This document shows, piece after piece, positions 34,780-47,074 of a DNA stretch of 64,000 bases (positions are counted from its first letter, which is position 1; the number at the start of each line of letters is the position of its first letter). The notes beneath the pieces were generated by a model. It saw only the letters and a list, made by a program, of their open reading frames with translations. It searched no databases and was not told where the DNA came from. Made by a program: the position numbers and the translations under genes. The DNA is from Cenococcum geophilum 1.58 (Eukaryota > Ascomycota > Dothideomycetes > Gloniales > Gloniaceae): the NCBI GenBank assembly GCA_001692895.1, contig KV748189.1, positions 2,178,432 to 2,242,431 on the forward strand, read 5' to 3'.

Positions 34780-36319
34780 TCACTTAACACCAGCGCCGCT
34801 TGAAAACCGCCGTCCTAACCAGGTCGATCCGTGCTCATTATACTCCGCCTTCGTGACTACGACTGATTTCAAAAGATCGCGGTTACTGGCTAAGCGGGCA
34901 CCGCCAAGCCAAGTATGTTTGATCGGATCCGTTGCACAAGCGATGCGCACTGGGAAGGAGGATGGCGCGAGTTTGCGGAGTTCAGAAGTCCTGTAAAACG
35001 CACGTCAGCGAACAGCTACAGTGATGAGGGCGCGAGGGGAGAAAGGAGCTAAAACTTACAGCCTCTCCATAAATCCTGGGATCAACGCATTTCCGCCGAC
35101 CGCTACAACGTTTGCCAACATGCAGGCCTGCAAAGCCGGCGGCAGGGCCGACAAGCTTTGCATAACGCACTCAGGCAACCCCGCTTCTTGCATCCCGATA
35201 TCCGTCGGATTGAACAGCAATTCGGGCACGGCAAACCGTTCATTCCCCAGGGGCAGAATGTCCTCCCTTGGCCCCTGCAGCGGCTGCAACCTCTTCGCCT
35301 TTGCTTTTACGGGATCGTGCGGTCTCATGAATCCATGCGTGCGCGTCTCATAGTCGGGGAGAACGTAGTCGATGGTGATGTCCAGGTCGACCGGCTTCCG
35401 GTCTCGAAGACCACCTTTCCAGGCGCGGGAGAGGTCGGTAGAGAAAGAGGGTGACACGAAAGATACGGTTTCTTTGATCTCGTTGAGGAGGTATGTCTCG
35501 TCAAGCATGTTGTAGTGCCTTATTGAAGAAATTTCTTTTAGGTAATTTGTGAGAACTTTACCACCGATAGAGAGTCGGCGCATGCAGGGATGAAGCGGCT
35601 GCCCATTATAGAGAGGCGTTATAGTTGTATGAGAGTAGGAAGAATCGATTATGAGAAGGCACTCCGGGGGTAGGTGCGAGAGGTTGGTGGGGGGAGCGGG
35701 GTCATTAAAAAGGGCGGGAATGTCATTGTAGGCGTTTAGGACAGGACCTGAAGTTTGGTTAAGTTAGGAAAGCTTTCAGAGTAGTGAGGGCACGACTAGA
35801 TGTTGTCCGCGCACCTATACACCTATAATACGATGCAAACTCAAACTCCTCAAAAACCATCTCATCACAATTCCTTTGTAGCATTGTGGGACAATTCGGA
35901 GCTTCCGTAAGGATCAAGTTCGTCTCTTTTGGATCACACTATGCCCCTCAATCATCAGCATAGCTCTTCCACATCAGACTCCTATGTCATCCTCGCACCC
36001 GTAATTGTGCTCCAGTATCAAAGAGCTCATGCTCCCAGATCGCTTTCTCAGCCTCCCAGTTTACAATAAATCCTCTTTCTACCGGCCGCCGAAAACCCAT
36101 CTCCCCAAAATCTGTACATTTTTCGATTTGTGAAGCGATATAGATGCGCTTGTCGCGACTTCGAGCTATGCAATTTGGAATTACTTTGCAATCGTCGTAT
36201 TGAGGTTTTGTATTCGGGAGAGAAAGTCCGGCTTTAATGGTGTAGCCACCGTTGTCAAGGACCAGGGTTTTCGCTGCGACAGGGTCGGGGACATGCTTCC
36301 TCCATCCCTTGGGAGGCAT
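34780..36319 (-). CDS. ARP6: Actin-related protein 6
   Basis: Exons 35999-36319, 35815-35938, 35060-35747 and 34780-34990 (minus strand), with introns of 60, 67 and 69 bp and all joins in frame: 447 aa (yeast Arp6 is ~438). Arp6 is a nuclear subunit of the SWR1 remodeller, which puts histone H2A.Z into nucleosomes. Residues 19-33 hold the actin-fold first phosphate loop (LVLDNGGYTIKAGL), less acidic than in actin. Family blocks follow: VNWEAEKAIWEHELF; NLILTEAPNCPTMLQRNCDE; ECLLIIDSSYSHTTI; RLSIGGKVLTNYLKE (second lobe); and NVVAVGGNALIPGFMERL (361-378), the nucleotide-binding glycine loop. The C-terminus HTWLGGARLASN is also typical. The start MPPKGWRKHVPDP is conserved in form. It faces BRR6 tail to tail, and its promoter lies against the repeat-rich right edge. 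Confidence 0.93.
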
Positions 36320-37072
36320 AGTGTTGAGATGGGGTTGTGACGGAGGAAAAATTGTGTTGACGCCCTGGAATTTAAATGGCGTTGGTCAGCCACACTACGC
36401 CACAACACTTACAAGGTGGTACGGTTCTAAATTTATATTGCTCCTTTTCTCAACAAATTAATTTTTTAATGAAACGTCGCGCCACAAGGAGATCTTTAAA
36501 GGTTCCTCAGGTATCTGAGCATCTATGGTCATTTAGTGCAGGTATGAATAGCTTTTTCGGTCTGCCTACAGCTCTTAATGGTTGAAGAGCTATAAATGAT
36601 ACTTTCTATTTTAATTTTAATTTAATTGACGCTATTCGTTCAAACCTCTGGCCGTCAGTTACTGATTGAGTAGCGTCTTGGAATTCAATAGACGACCATC
36701 TAGAGCGGTTTTGGCCTCTCAGCAGTGATCTGCTTGGACTGGAGCTATCTTGGAGCGCCATATGGATCACCTAAACTTCTGGAGCTGGATCGCTTGATTT
36801 TATTGGCGGACTGGACTGGATCTGGGCTTGTGGAGGCTCCTGGTGTTACGGGCCTTATATCGGTAGTAGTAGCACTACTGAGAAGAGACATGAACGGGTT
36901 GGTTGAGACACGGGAGGCGCTGGAACCGATCGAGCCATGGGTTGTCTCAGCATGCTCAGACCAAGAAACCGATGAATATCCGCTGCGCGGATTATCGAAT
37001 ATCCGCAAGCTAACCTATTCGATCGATCCATCTGTTCCTTAGTCTGCGCCACTTTAGCAAGCTTTTAAAAGC
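36320..37072. other. ARP6 upstream region to the island edge
   Basis: A 753-bp stretch holding the ARP6 promoter next to its start. The 36725-37042 part has open frames on both strands, one minus frame being Ser/Thr-rich, but neither has an ATG or a recognised domain. No transposon is identified in it. Confidence 0.5.
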
Positions 37073-37087
37073 TAAGGGGTCGTTCGG

Positions 37088-37312
37088 TTGCAAAAGCGTC
37101 AGATTGAATCTGAACTGAAAGTCTGGCAGAACGAACGCGTTCCTTCCCGATTTGACACGCGTCTGTGGCTCTACGGGTTGCACGGACGTGTGCAATCTGA
37201 AGCCTTCAGATTCAAATGGGGCTACCTGAGCGGGTTGCTTGCGCTCCTTGCTAGCGCTGGCGTTGCTTTAGCCATATATGGCGTTATAAATCCACAGAAG
37301 CCACCAGAATAG
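37088..37312 (+). other. Open frame within the MITE
   Basis: An open frame without ATG that begins in the left terminal repeat. It includes a membrane-like stretch (YLSGLLALLASAGVALAIYG) and after its TAG at 37310 stays open in frame to 37381. The membrane-like part coincides with the internal 30-bp inverted repeat. It may be part of a captured host exon or chance; I do not claim a protein. Confidence 0.25.
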
Positions 37313-37468
37313 CTAGATAATATAAAACAACGGGAATTGCTGCAGATGGCGGCCCAACGAAATATTAATTATACTGAATAAGCATCTGTTTTAATGTGGC
37401 GAAGTGGCAATTATAAGCACTAACGGAGGCGCTTGCAGGGAGCGCAAGCAACCCGCTCAGGTAGCCCC
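37218..37468. repeat. Internal 30-bp perfect inverted repeat in the MITE
   Basis: The arms 37218-37247 and 37439-37468 are exact reverse complements, separated by 191 bp. A transcript could fold into a stem here. A short palindrome, AATCTGAAG-c-CTTCAGATT, stands just before the left arm at 37195-37213. Confidence 0.85.
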
Positions 37469-37673
37469 CTTGTATATACGGTAAAGTTGCCAAATTTTTA
37501 GTGACTTTTAGCGTGTTTTTTGGGCGGTCAGAGGAACATCAAAAATTTGTGGCTGAAGTCAAGTTGAACTGGAATTCAACCGAACGGTCGCCTCAGAATC
37601 AGATTGGAGCTCCAGATCAACTCCATTCTAAAGCCCTCATTCTGATCTGAACTTGCAACCGAACGACCCCTAA

Positions 37674-38049
37674 GCCGCTCTATTTATATAAGGCAAACCA
37701 TTAACTTTAACGAAATTAATATAAGCAACCGCCACGTCTATTATCCTATAAGTACCTCTGTTAGAATCGCCTTAATCAGCTCCCTAATTAAAGGATTTTC
37801 TAGAACCAACTACTAGCCATAGGTGCATCCAAAAGGTGTTAAAGAAACCCCTCTACTTCGTCTAGTAGGAGCTAGTCTTCTTAAGCTTTTAATAATAAAC
37901 TACCCTCTTTATTAACTAATACCGCTAGAGAATTAAGAGATACAGTAGATATAGTACCTAAGGACATTAGCGGTCTCGTCCCACCCCTATTATCTCCCCT
38001 ATTACTATCCTTAGCTTAAATATGGTCCTTAATAGCCTGCTTACCACTA
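37674..38049. other. RIP-altered sequence between MITE and DUF6589 relic
   Basis: TA-rich sequence with no recognised gene. It may be the upstream region or first exon of the DUF6589 relic. Confidence 0.4.
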
Positions 38050-40450
38050 CTAAACTATATAGATCCCTAAGAGGATAAAGAAGTAGGGGTTAATAAAATA
38101 CCTATAATATCCGCAATATCTGCAATATCCGCTATAGAGAAGGTCTGGGTAATTATTAACCGCCTTAGGCTATAGTGGATAACTATAGGAGACCTAACAT
38201 TTAAATGGATTATAATAGCTAAAGGTTTATATAAGGCACTAAAGAAGAAAAGAGTAAGGGAGCTTTTTAGTAAACTCCTAAAGGATGCTAATATCCTAGA
38301 TATCTATACTAAAGAGATAGAGAAACGCGGTATAGCGGGTGCTAGTATTACTTTTACTATCTAGGGAGAGCTTAAAGAGCTAAGGGAGAAAGAGTTACTA
38401 TTTAGCGGCTTTAACTAATATGCGAATATTAAGCAGCTTAACCTTAGGCAGTGCTATTAAGCCGTAAAGACTTACGCACCTATACTAGAGCATATAATTA
38501 CAGTATATTAAAAGGGTTAATATAAACATTCTTTATATAAAGGCCGTGCGGTTCTAATAGCTTCTATTCTTATATTTGGCCTTTTACGAAAATTGATAAA
38601 TTATATCCTATAGCTATTAGGGATATATCTCTAAGCTAATAGCGTTAAGCGCTGCGTGCTTTCTGTGCTCCATAGGCTTAGATTAATTAATAGTTATACT
38701 ACTTTAAATTAGTAGAAGGAGCGAGTAACCTAGGAGTTAAGGTTTAGCCTATAATCTCTGCGGTATAGGCGTACACTAACCTATATATAGGTAAAAATCC
38801 GTTTAATAGGTGCCGCTTCTAATTTGATTATTATTTATAATAACTTTAACTACCTCTAATAAGTTTAGTATTAAATAGTTAGGGATACTAGGACGTTCTA
38901 TTTACGTATAACTGGTAAGCTTATTTTTAGCGTATATATACCTAATAATAGGCTTTAATAAAGTATACTTTATGCGGATATCTTAATTAAGTTCTTAGAT
39001 AGTATAAAGGCTCTAAGTAATCTATAAGACGAGATATAGAAGTAGATTTTAACAGCTTTAATTTATAAAGCTATTATAGAAGTGTATTTAGGCCTTAATA
39101 TATTACTTGGCAAAAACCCACAGTTTAAACGTCTATATATACCTACTATTAATATAATACCCGCTACGCGGACGTCCAGGCTTAACCTAGGGCCTATTAT
39201 AACTAAAAAGGCTTCTATATCTAAAACCTATAAAGTACTAAATAATATCTTTCTTTATTAAATAAATCTATAACGCACTAATAAAGTATTTAAGGAGCGA
39301 CTATTTTTAATCTATAGTGATTAAAAGACTATAAAGCTTATTCGGTTGTATTGGGGAGAACGTATTAAGTTATATACGCCTATAATAGCCTATGTTAGGC
39401 TCTGCCTATTTTAGCTCTTTAGTACCTAAAGCTAAACCACCTATATATAGTTATACGGTATTATTATAGTACTTTACGCTGTATACCTATATAAACCACC
39501 TAGGTTAAAGGAATATCCTAGCTAAGCGTGCGCTATTTTATTATATAGAGGAGCTAATTCTCTATAGCTTTGACGTTTATATTATAGCGTTACTCTATAT
39601 TTAGATTAAGGACTCTTACAATACTAAGTCGCCTATAAATATTAAGTGGTATCTTAAGAGTCTATCTCTATAACGTCTATTAGTAGTAGTTAATAATATC
39701 CTCATGGCTATTTTTGGTTAAGAAGTCTCTTAGGCGGCTAACTATACTAGATAACCTATAGAACCGCGGCAAAAGGGTCACCCTAAGTAGGCTAGTAGTA
39801 CTATATTCTTATAAATACTTCCTAAGCCTACTAATGTAGAGTTTCTAACGTATATCCGCTTTTTATAACTAGTAGAGACATATAAAGTCCTTAAGTACGC
39901 TATTAAGCTTATAGATATCGGCCTACTTAGCTATATACTCCCCCGTATTTATATATATTTTATAAATAGTTAGAATAAAAACTATCTACTAGAGATATTA
40001 CGTTTCTTCTAGCTAACTTTAATAGATGCTTATTTTCCTAAGCTTTAGTAAGCTATCCTAGCAAATAGTCTAGTAAATAACCGCGGCAAATAGAATAGTT
40101 ATTACCTAATAGATCTTAATAATGAGTTACTTAATAGGGAGCTAAAGCAGCTTATATATACTTGTGGTAATTTAATATTTAACCTAAACTTACTTTTCCG
40201 CTAGAGTATCTATATAACTAATTATATAGGGCCACTACGTATAAAGTTTAAGATTATATTTAGCGAACGGATGTTTACTTAATATACTGTTAAATCTACT
40301 ATAGCGGATATTTAATTGCTTACTAATACAATTAACGTAGGCTCTATTATCCGCTATTAAGCACGGTAAGTAAAAATAGAAGCGCCGCCTCTATTATAAC
40401 TAGGTATTAAATAACTTAATTAATCTACCCTTAATAAGTTTAATTTATGG
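38050..40450 (+). pseudogene. DUF6589-type protein gene, RIP-destroyed
   Basis: The plus-strand reading over 2.4 kb gives motifs of the fungal DUF6589 family, broken by TAA/TAG stops at Q/W positions. An N-terminal block is at about 38150-38330. At 38560-38700 is a hydrophobic helix region with the GIYLQANSVKRCVLSVL pattern (one TAA read as Q). NNFNY is at about 38837-38855. KTYKVLNNIF is near 39220, followed by YSDQKT at about 39312-39330, where the family has GDQxT; the Ser is one G-to-A change from Gly. DUF6589 proteins are multicopy in many fungi; their function is, to my knowledge, not settled. No terminal repeats were found, so whether this is a transposon or a duplicated gene is open. 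It makes no product. Confidence 0.55.
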
Positions 40451-41839
40451 CTAGGCGGTAATTCTTCCACCATATTTAATAAGCTTAATCTCCATAATAA
40501 TAATAATAAGTTAGATAGCTTTATACTACCTACTAACTTTACTTAAACCTAGCTTTAACCTGCGTATAAGTTGCTTACGTAGTAGCTTTATACTGCTTCT
40601 CTAGCAATAATAGCATTATAGCCGCGATAGATTAACCAGCTGCGAACAGTATTACAATAGGTAGCTATCTACTCCTTAAAATTAAAGAAGATAATTATCT
40701 TTAGAATTAGCTAAAGTTAATTAAACTATTAGCGGTATATCTGCTGTGCGGATATTAAGTAGCTTTTTAATTACTCGCCCTTTTTTTAGTTACTATTATT
40801 AGCAGTATATAAATATACTGGAGTAGTAGTAATAGTAAAGTAAAGAGCTTAAAAGTCCTTTTTTTCTGGCGTAGTTATAACCCTCTATATAATCTTTAGC
40901 TCTAGCCGATTAGTTAGGGGTTTAATAACTTATATATTAGGTTTAAACCTAGCTAGCTTATATACAGTCTAAAATATAGACAGGTCTAGCGTTATAGTAT
41001 ATATAAACTAAGGTTTATTAACTAAGACTGAATATACTTTAAAGAGTTATGTGTACGCTATACAGAAGGTCTCTCTCTAATTAGTAAGTAGGTATACTTT
41101 ATTAACTACTATAAGGGCAATATAAGAACGAAATATTAGGTCTACAGAAACCTTATATAGCCTATTACTAACTAAAAGCTTTAGGAAGATAAGGATATAT
41201 ATATAGCTGCCCGTACGGATATCCTTAATTAGCTTAGTAGATATTGTCTTCCCCTATATATAAATAGGTCGAACATAAGGTAGCTTTATAATCTTTTTTA
41301 CTTACTCTAACCTAATTGCGTTAAGTAAAATAATAATAATAATAACCGCATTAGGTACAAGATATAGTAGTACCTATATTATTATACTCTTACTAAAAGA
41401 TGTCTTTGCTATAAGTATAAGATCTTACTACTTAAATATTAGCACCCTTAGGGCCTTAAGCTGCTCTATACGACCATAGTACAGATATATCTCTATAATA
41501 GCTTTATCTAGCTTACTTATTTAAAGCTTATAAAAGCTACTTATAAGCTAGGGTAGCTCTCTCTATATTACGGCGCTGGTAGAAACTAGTAGATTGTGGC
41601 TAATAGATATTAGTAGATTATAGCGGATAGTCGCAGACAGTTTTATATAGTTTTAGATAATTGCTATTACGTAACCAGAGGATTGTATATAACGTTAAGC
41701 GGCGCCGCCCTTTATCTCCTTTCCTTTCTCTAGCTTTAGATCCTTGTTTATAGACTATTAATTATATAGGCTTGCGTGTCCCTCTTACCGTACTTATGCC
41801 TTAATTAACTAAGTCGCTAATATTATCTAAAGCTTAAAC
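40451..41839. other. TA-rich stretch without a recognised gene
   Basis: About 1.4 kb of RIP-altered DNA. Short trinucleotide runs occur (TAA/ATA at 40496-40508 and 41326-41343), and a ~24-bp imperfect direct repeat around TAGTAGATT lies near 41588-41630. The 41640-41830 part may be the LTR or leader of Gypsy fragment F, but no matching second LTR is in the window. Confidence 0.4.
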
Positions 41840-43820
41840 ACCCTTTCTTTCTAAGAAGGAACTTAAATATATCTATAGGACTATAAATAAGAATAGAACA
41901 TAGAAGTAGACCTAAAGACTATTACTAGAACTTAAAGAATAGAAAAGAATAATAAGACCTATAGAATAAGTATAGACTAGAACCCTTACAGAATCCTATT
42001 AAAAGTTACCCTAATAACTATACCACTATATTAAGAAATATAGTAGCTATTAAAGCAGCCACAGGACCCTTAAATACCTTTAATAGTAAAATAGCAACTG
42101 ACTTAAACTCCTAAGAGGAGCTTGCAGTAGCTAATGCCGAAATTAAATAACTTTAAGAACTGCTTAAAGCTAGAGAACCCCCTATACCTAGTAAGGAGTT
42201 ATTAGACACCTAAAGACTTACTATAGTCCTTAAGACCCTAGCCTAATATATAGCATTAGTATTATTACGGTCTGTAAAAGTTATAAACCCCCTATTACTT
42301 ATAGATGGAACTAATTCTATATTTAATAATTAGAAGCTTTAATTATAGAATAAGCTTAAAGTTAATGCGGACCACTTCCCTACTACTTAGGCTAAAATGG
42401 CCTATGTTTTCGGCCGTACTAGTAGGGATACATAAACGCACCTACGTCCGCAATACGTATAGGACTTAATAGATCCCTTCCTCTCTAGAGAAGAGATAAT
42501 TATTTACCTATCTTCTATCTATAAGGACCCCTTTAAAGTATAAAACGCCTAACTTAATTATAAAAGCCTAAATATAAAAACAACAGAGACCTTTTTAGCT
42601 TTTTAGACCCGCTTTCTGCACCTAGCTAGCTAGGCTTAAATTCCCTAAGAAGATTTAATGCTAGACCTATTTAACAAGCTTACCCTAAACCTACAGCAAG
42701 CTATACTGCTAGTTTTTACTACTATATAGACGCTAAAGGAACTTACAGACTAGTGCTTAGCTATTAACTAAGGCCTTTATTAAATTAAGGCACGCGCCAA
42801 ATGGTATAAGGCTAGAAACCCTTTAAAATTAGACTATAAGTAATATAAGAATAGCCCGCAATGTCCTAGCATAATTAGTAACCCCTATAGTACTACCTAT
42901 ATAGCCCGCCGCTAATTTAGCAACTAGTTATACGGCTAGTTCTACTATAGGTCTAGCGAATACTCGGCCTATATATAGCAACCCCTATATATAGGCCCTT
43001 AGTAATTAAGGAGCTTGCTTCTCTTATAGTTAGAAAGGTTACTATATAAAGGATTACCTAATAAACGTAAAAGTAGACGAGGTCCTATTAATCTAGGAGG
43101 ATAGTATAGAGTTAGAAAAAGAGGAACCCTAGAGGAAGACTCCTCTCTAGGGTTAAAAGGGATTAATATGTTATATATTAATCTAGGTTAGCTAGCTAGT
43201 AGAAAAAGCTACACTATTCCTTATACTTTATTCCGCAATAAATATTAAGTTTTAACCTCTACTTTAGCTAACTTTAGAGTAAATGCCTTTGCCTTAATAG
43301 ACACCTAGTATACCGTAAAGCTAGCTAACTTTTTAAATATACCTATTAAAGAACTACCTAAACTAATTCCTATTTATGGGTATAACGGGCAGATAAGGCT
43401 ACCTATTATAACTATCTTGCGGATTTACCTTCGTGTTAATGGATAAAGGCAGTATAATATCCCTTTTCTTATTACGGACCTAGGAAGCTATAATATAATC
43501 TTAAAAAGAAAATGGCTAGCCTATTTAGGCTTATAGCTTAATATACGGAGTAGGCGGCTTATCTAGCCTAAAACCTTACCCCTAACCCCTTCTTTTATAA
43601 AAGAAATTAGCATTATAATAAAAAACCTTATACAGCCCTAGATTAATACTATTTACTAAGTAGATACTATATATAGAGACTAGAATCTAAAAAATAGCAA
43701 GAAAAGTTATAAAAGAGTATCTAAATTACTAAAGAAATAAACTGTAGCTAGAAGTATTAGATATATTATAAGGGCGGCTAAGGCGCTAGTGGTAAGCGAG
43801 TTAATAGTAATTTTCTATCC
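41840..43820 (+). mobile_element. Gypsy F gag-protease fragment, RIP-destroyed
   Basis: The plus strand reads a retroelement gag at about 42300-43100 (EDLMLDLFNKLTLNLQ near 42645; a Gln-rich linker) and an aspartic protease at about 43270-43560: FALIDT in place of the DTG/DSG loop, then GYNGQIRLPIITILRIYL and ITDLGSYNIILGRKWLAY, a Gypsy-type pattern. Reverse transcriptase and integrase are absent; the sequence stops making sense near 43800, where Copia G begins. Confidence 0.65.
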
Positions 43821-43829
43821 CGGGGATAG

Positions 43830-46800
43830 AAAATCCTAATTAGCTAGTAGAAGTTACAGGAGAATACGTAATAGACTTTATCCTTTATAACGCGTAAATC
43901 TTAGAGAATTAATTATCTACTAACAACACCGTATAGTATATATTATTGTAATATATATATTCTATACGTTGTTAAAGTATACTAATACTAATTATTAAGT
44001 GCGCATAGATTAGGAAATACGCACTTACCTAAAAGATATCTAACGCTCCACCTTACAAAGGCCCTATTTTAGTTAAAGAGAATTAAGGTACTCTAGATTT
44101 GGAAGACGTTTAATACTCTACCTTACTTAGAAATACCCTAAATCTACTTTAGATTTAAAAGACGTCTAACGCTCTACCTTAATTAGAGATACTATAGACC
44201 ACTATACTAGTAGTCTTTATTAAGAACGCAACCACGCTAAGAATATAACTACCCTAACTACTACTTAAACTACCCCTAAACCGCCATTCTACGCATCTTC
44301 CTTATTCCCTTTAGGATAGCTATACCTATAGACTAGAGGGTAGAAATAAAACAATAAAGAAACGGGATTAATATATAAACGGCAACTGATAAAGATTTTA
44401 TAGATTTTATACTATTTAAGCTATAGGAATATAATAAGTACAAGCTAATAGATAATAGGCTTTAGTTCTTTTTCTAAGACGATTTTAAAGCGTTTAGTAT
44501 TAATACGTTTTTAAAAGTACTTATATAACACCTTTAAAGTATATATACCTTCCTATAATAAGGAGGAGTATATATACGTATAAAGGAGAAACGTATAATG
44601 TATGCGTAACTCTTATTTAAAATAACCTAAGAAGAATGTTAATATCTATAGACTTAGGAAGCCTAGAAGAAGTATATAATAAGTTAGATAAAAACGGGTT
44701 TTAGTTAAATAAAATAAATAATATACTTAAGCGCGGTCTTAATTATAAGTTATTATAAGATCTAGCAGTTTATATAATGCTATTTTAACCATAACAACTA
44801 TTAAGCGTTTAGACCGCAAGTTTACCACTATTTAAAGGAATATTAGTAGGACCTTTATTATACGTAACTCTATATCCCTAAACCGTTCCCCCCCTATGGA
44901 TACTAACTATACTAGGATAAGATAAAGAGATTTCTAATATAGCAAAGATGTATATAGAGGAGCTTAAATATAATAGTATAAATAGCAGCTTTAATTATAA
45001 ACTAACTATCTTCTATAGCATATATAACTAATCCAATATTCTATAAGGGGCTTATAATAAAGCTTTACCAATTATATTAATAGGTCTAGCCTTAAACTAG
45101 TACTTTAATAGCGGACTTGGTAATCTCTTATTTAAAGACACTTATAGGCACCTTTATAGCTTCTTTAAAGGCCCTAGCTTAGAACGTAAGAACCTTAGTA
45201 AATAGAATGCAATCTTATTAAAGATAATTATAGACAAAAACACAAACAAATTAACTAGTGATCGCCTTTAAATATTAATTAATACACTCTCCTAACTATA
45301 GTATGGCCTTACCCCAGAGCTATAAATAATATCTTTTCTAATAAATAAACTTATTATATCTTACTAGGGAATTTATATATACCAATTCGCTATATTAGAC
45401 CCATCTTAAGAACTAGGCCCCCTTATTAATAAACTATAGTCTTTAATTACGGCTTATAAAAAACAGAACTTAGAGTAAGCTTAAACTCAGGCTTACTATA
45501 CAGATCGTTAGTATCTTAGAAGGGAGAATAACTATAATTAATACTAAAACTGTAACTAATATTAAAACCAAACTTACGACCAGAACCACAACCGCACTAT
45601 ACCCGTACTTATTTCTCTCTATATTATAAACTACGTTGCTTTATATATAATAAGGAAGGTGTTATAGCGACTCAGTCAATCAAGGCACGAGCGCCGTAGA
45701 ACGTATGCAAGCCTGTATAATTGGTAGTCTATAGACCCGGATATTAAGATGAGGAGCAGAAGGTGGAAAAGGACATGTCTATATACATATGCTAAGGCTT
45801 AAGCGAGCCCCCTGACTAGATCCGTTACGGAGCCGTAACAGAAGGCTACTAATTATAAAACTATACCTAAGAAGAATAAGAAGAATCTAAAGCTAAGTTT
45901 AAAACTACCAATAGAGACAAGTTTAGTAAATTTAATAACCAATTTAATAAATAACTTAACTAATATATTATAGACTATAAGGATAATAATATTACCTTAA
46001 AAAAAGAGCTTAAGGAAGCTTTCTAAGCACTAACCACTAATATAAGTTATAAGGCAACTAATAAGAACTTATAATTGGACATTAATTATATCTATACCTC
46101 TTTTAGCCAAGTAGAACAGTATAAAGCAATTTTAATAGCTGCTATCCTAGCTAATAAATCCTTTAGCTATTTAGTTACAACTATAGATAATATAGTACCT
46201 CCTATAACTAACTAGGACCCCTTTACCTTCAATACAACTATATCTATGTCCCGTTATACTATAAACAATTTTATAGGCATAATAATTAATATAGGAGCAT
46301 CTAAACGATCTATAGTAGAATATAGCTAATTCTTGGCATTCTAGAGACTTAATACTGGTGTATAACTTAATACTACTATATAAGGCATAGTTAGCGTATA
46401 GCCTAGCATTAGATTAACCTTATTAATTAGATTAGCTAAAGTAACTACCCTAATTAGTATAATCGAGTTTTATATTATTAAGGTTAACACCCTATTTTTG
46501 CTTTACTTAGCAGATATAGACTACCTATAAGTATACTTTAACAACCTAAAAAATATATTAATTACCCCTTAGAGCGAAGTACCTGTTATATATCGCTTTA
46601 GCCACCCTTTCCTACTTTAGAAAACATCTCTATATAATTACTTAACTAAGTTATTTAATTAAAACCCTTGCTACTTAACCAATATTAAATTAAGTCAATT
46701 ATATCGTCGCTTTAGCCACCCCTTAGTTAAACGTCTTATATAAATACTTAAACGTCTTATATAAATACTTAAACGCTTAGGATATAATACTAATAGTAAA

Positions 46801-47074
46801 ACCCTAGATTACCTTACATACTACTACCACCATTATTAAAAATATAGAAAGTTGCCTAGCAGATTTAGATTTACCTTACATAATAATAATAATAATTATT
46901 TAATCGTGGTTAATATTATATATGTTAATAGCGCACCCCTTTTATATATCGTTAATAAAGGAATATAATTTTAAGCTAGTAGATAGCTATAAAGTATTAA
47001 CGCTAAGTATATATAGGATATATTATAAATATATAGAAAATTTGAACCTTAATATCTTAATAAGATAATAGGAA
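43830..47074 (+). mobile_element. Copia G, 5' part, RIP-destroyed
   Basis: A plus-strand relative of Copia A. Gag lies at about 44900-45600 (WNAILLKIIIDKNTNKLTS; QYGLTPELQ). The protease, at about 46265-46400, has INIGASKRSIVEYS where D-x-G is expected (Asp to Asn). An integrase zinc-binding region at 46685-46860 (LYRRFSHPLVKRL; YYHHYQKYRKLPSRFRFTL) leads into the core, cut off at 47074 by LINE L2. The left LTR could not be fixed; the 43830-44300 leader holds diverged repeats of a GACGTCTAACGCTCTACCTT type. RT and RNase H must lie beyond L2, outside this window. Confidence 0.75.
46729..46770 (+). repeat. 21-bp tandem duplication in Copia G integrase
   Basis: AAACGTCTTATATAAATACTT occurs twice head to tail, adding seven codons in frame in the zinc-binding region. 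The copies are identical, so the duplication is recent relative to RIP or was copied after it. Confidence 0.8.

Larger units (their letters stand above)
37076..37670. mobile_element. PIF/Harbinger-like MITE, 595 bp
   Basis: Ends are perfect 18-bp inverted repeats (GGGGTCGTTCGGTTGCAA at the left; its complement at 37653-37670), flanked by TAA at 37073-37075 and 37671-37673. The 3-bp TAA target and a GGG-TCGTT-type terminus are typical of PIF/Harbinger. There is no transposase, so it is non-autonomous. Inside are a 30-bp inverted repeat and several copies of TCAGATT/AATCTGA near the ends. It is not visibly RIP-mutated and sits exactly at the border between the gene island and the right repeat block. 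Confidence 0.85.

Noticed and set aside
36745..37042. Overlapping open frames on both strands upstream of ARP6 (one Ser/Thr-rich)
   Set aside because: No ATG, no recognised domain, and neither shows splice sites leading to a longer frame.
17217..37072. Secondary-metabolite cluster built on the FAS pair
   Set aside because: There is no polyketide synthase, NRPS, P450 or transporter; the neighbours are housekeeping genes, so this is the primary-metabolism synthase.
38050..40450. Starship captain (DUF3435 tyrosine recombinase) or Crypton
   Set aside because: No R-H-R-Y pattern could be seen; the NNFNY, KTYKVL and SDQKT blocks fit DUF6589 better.
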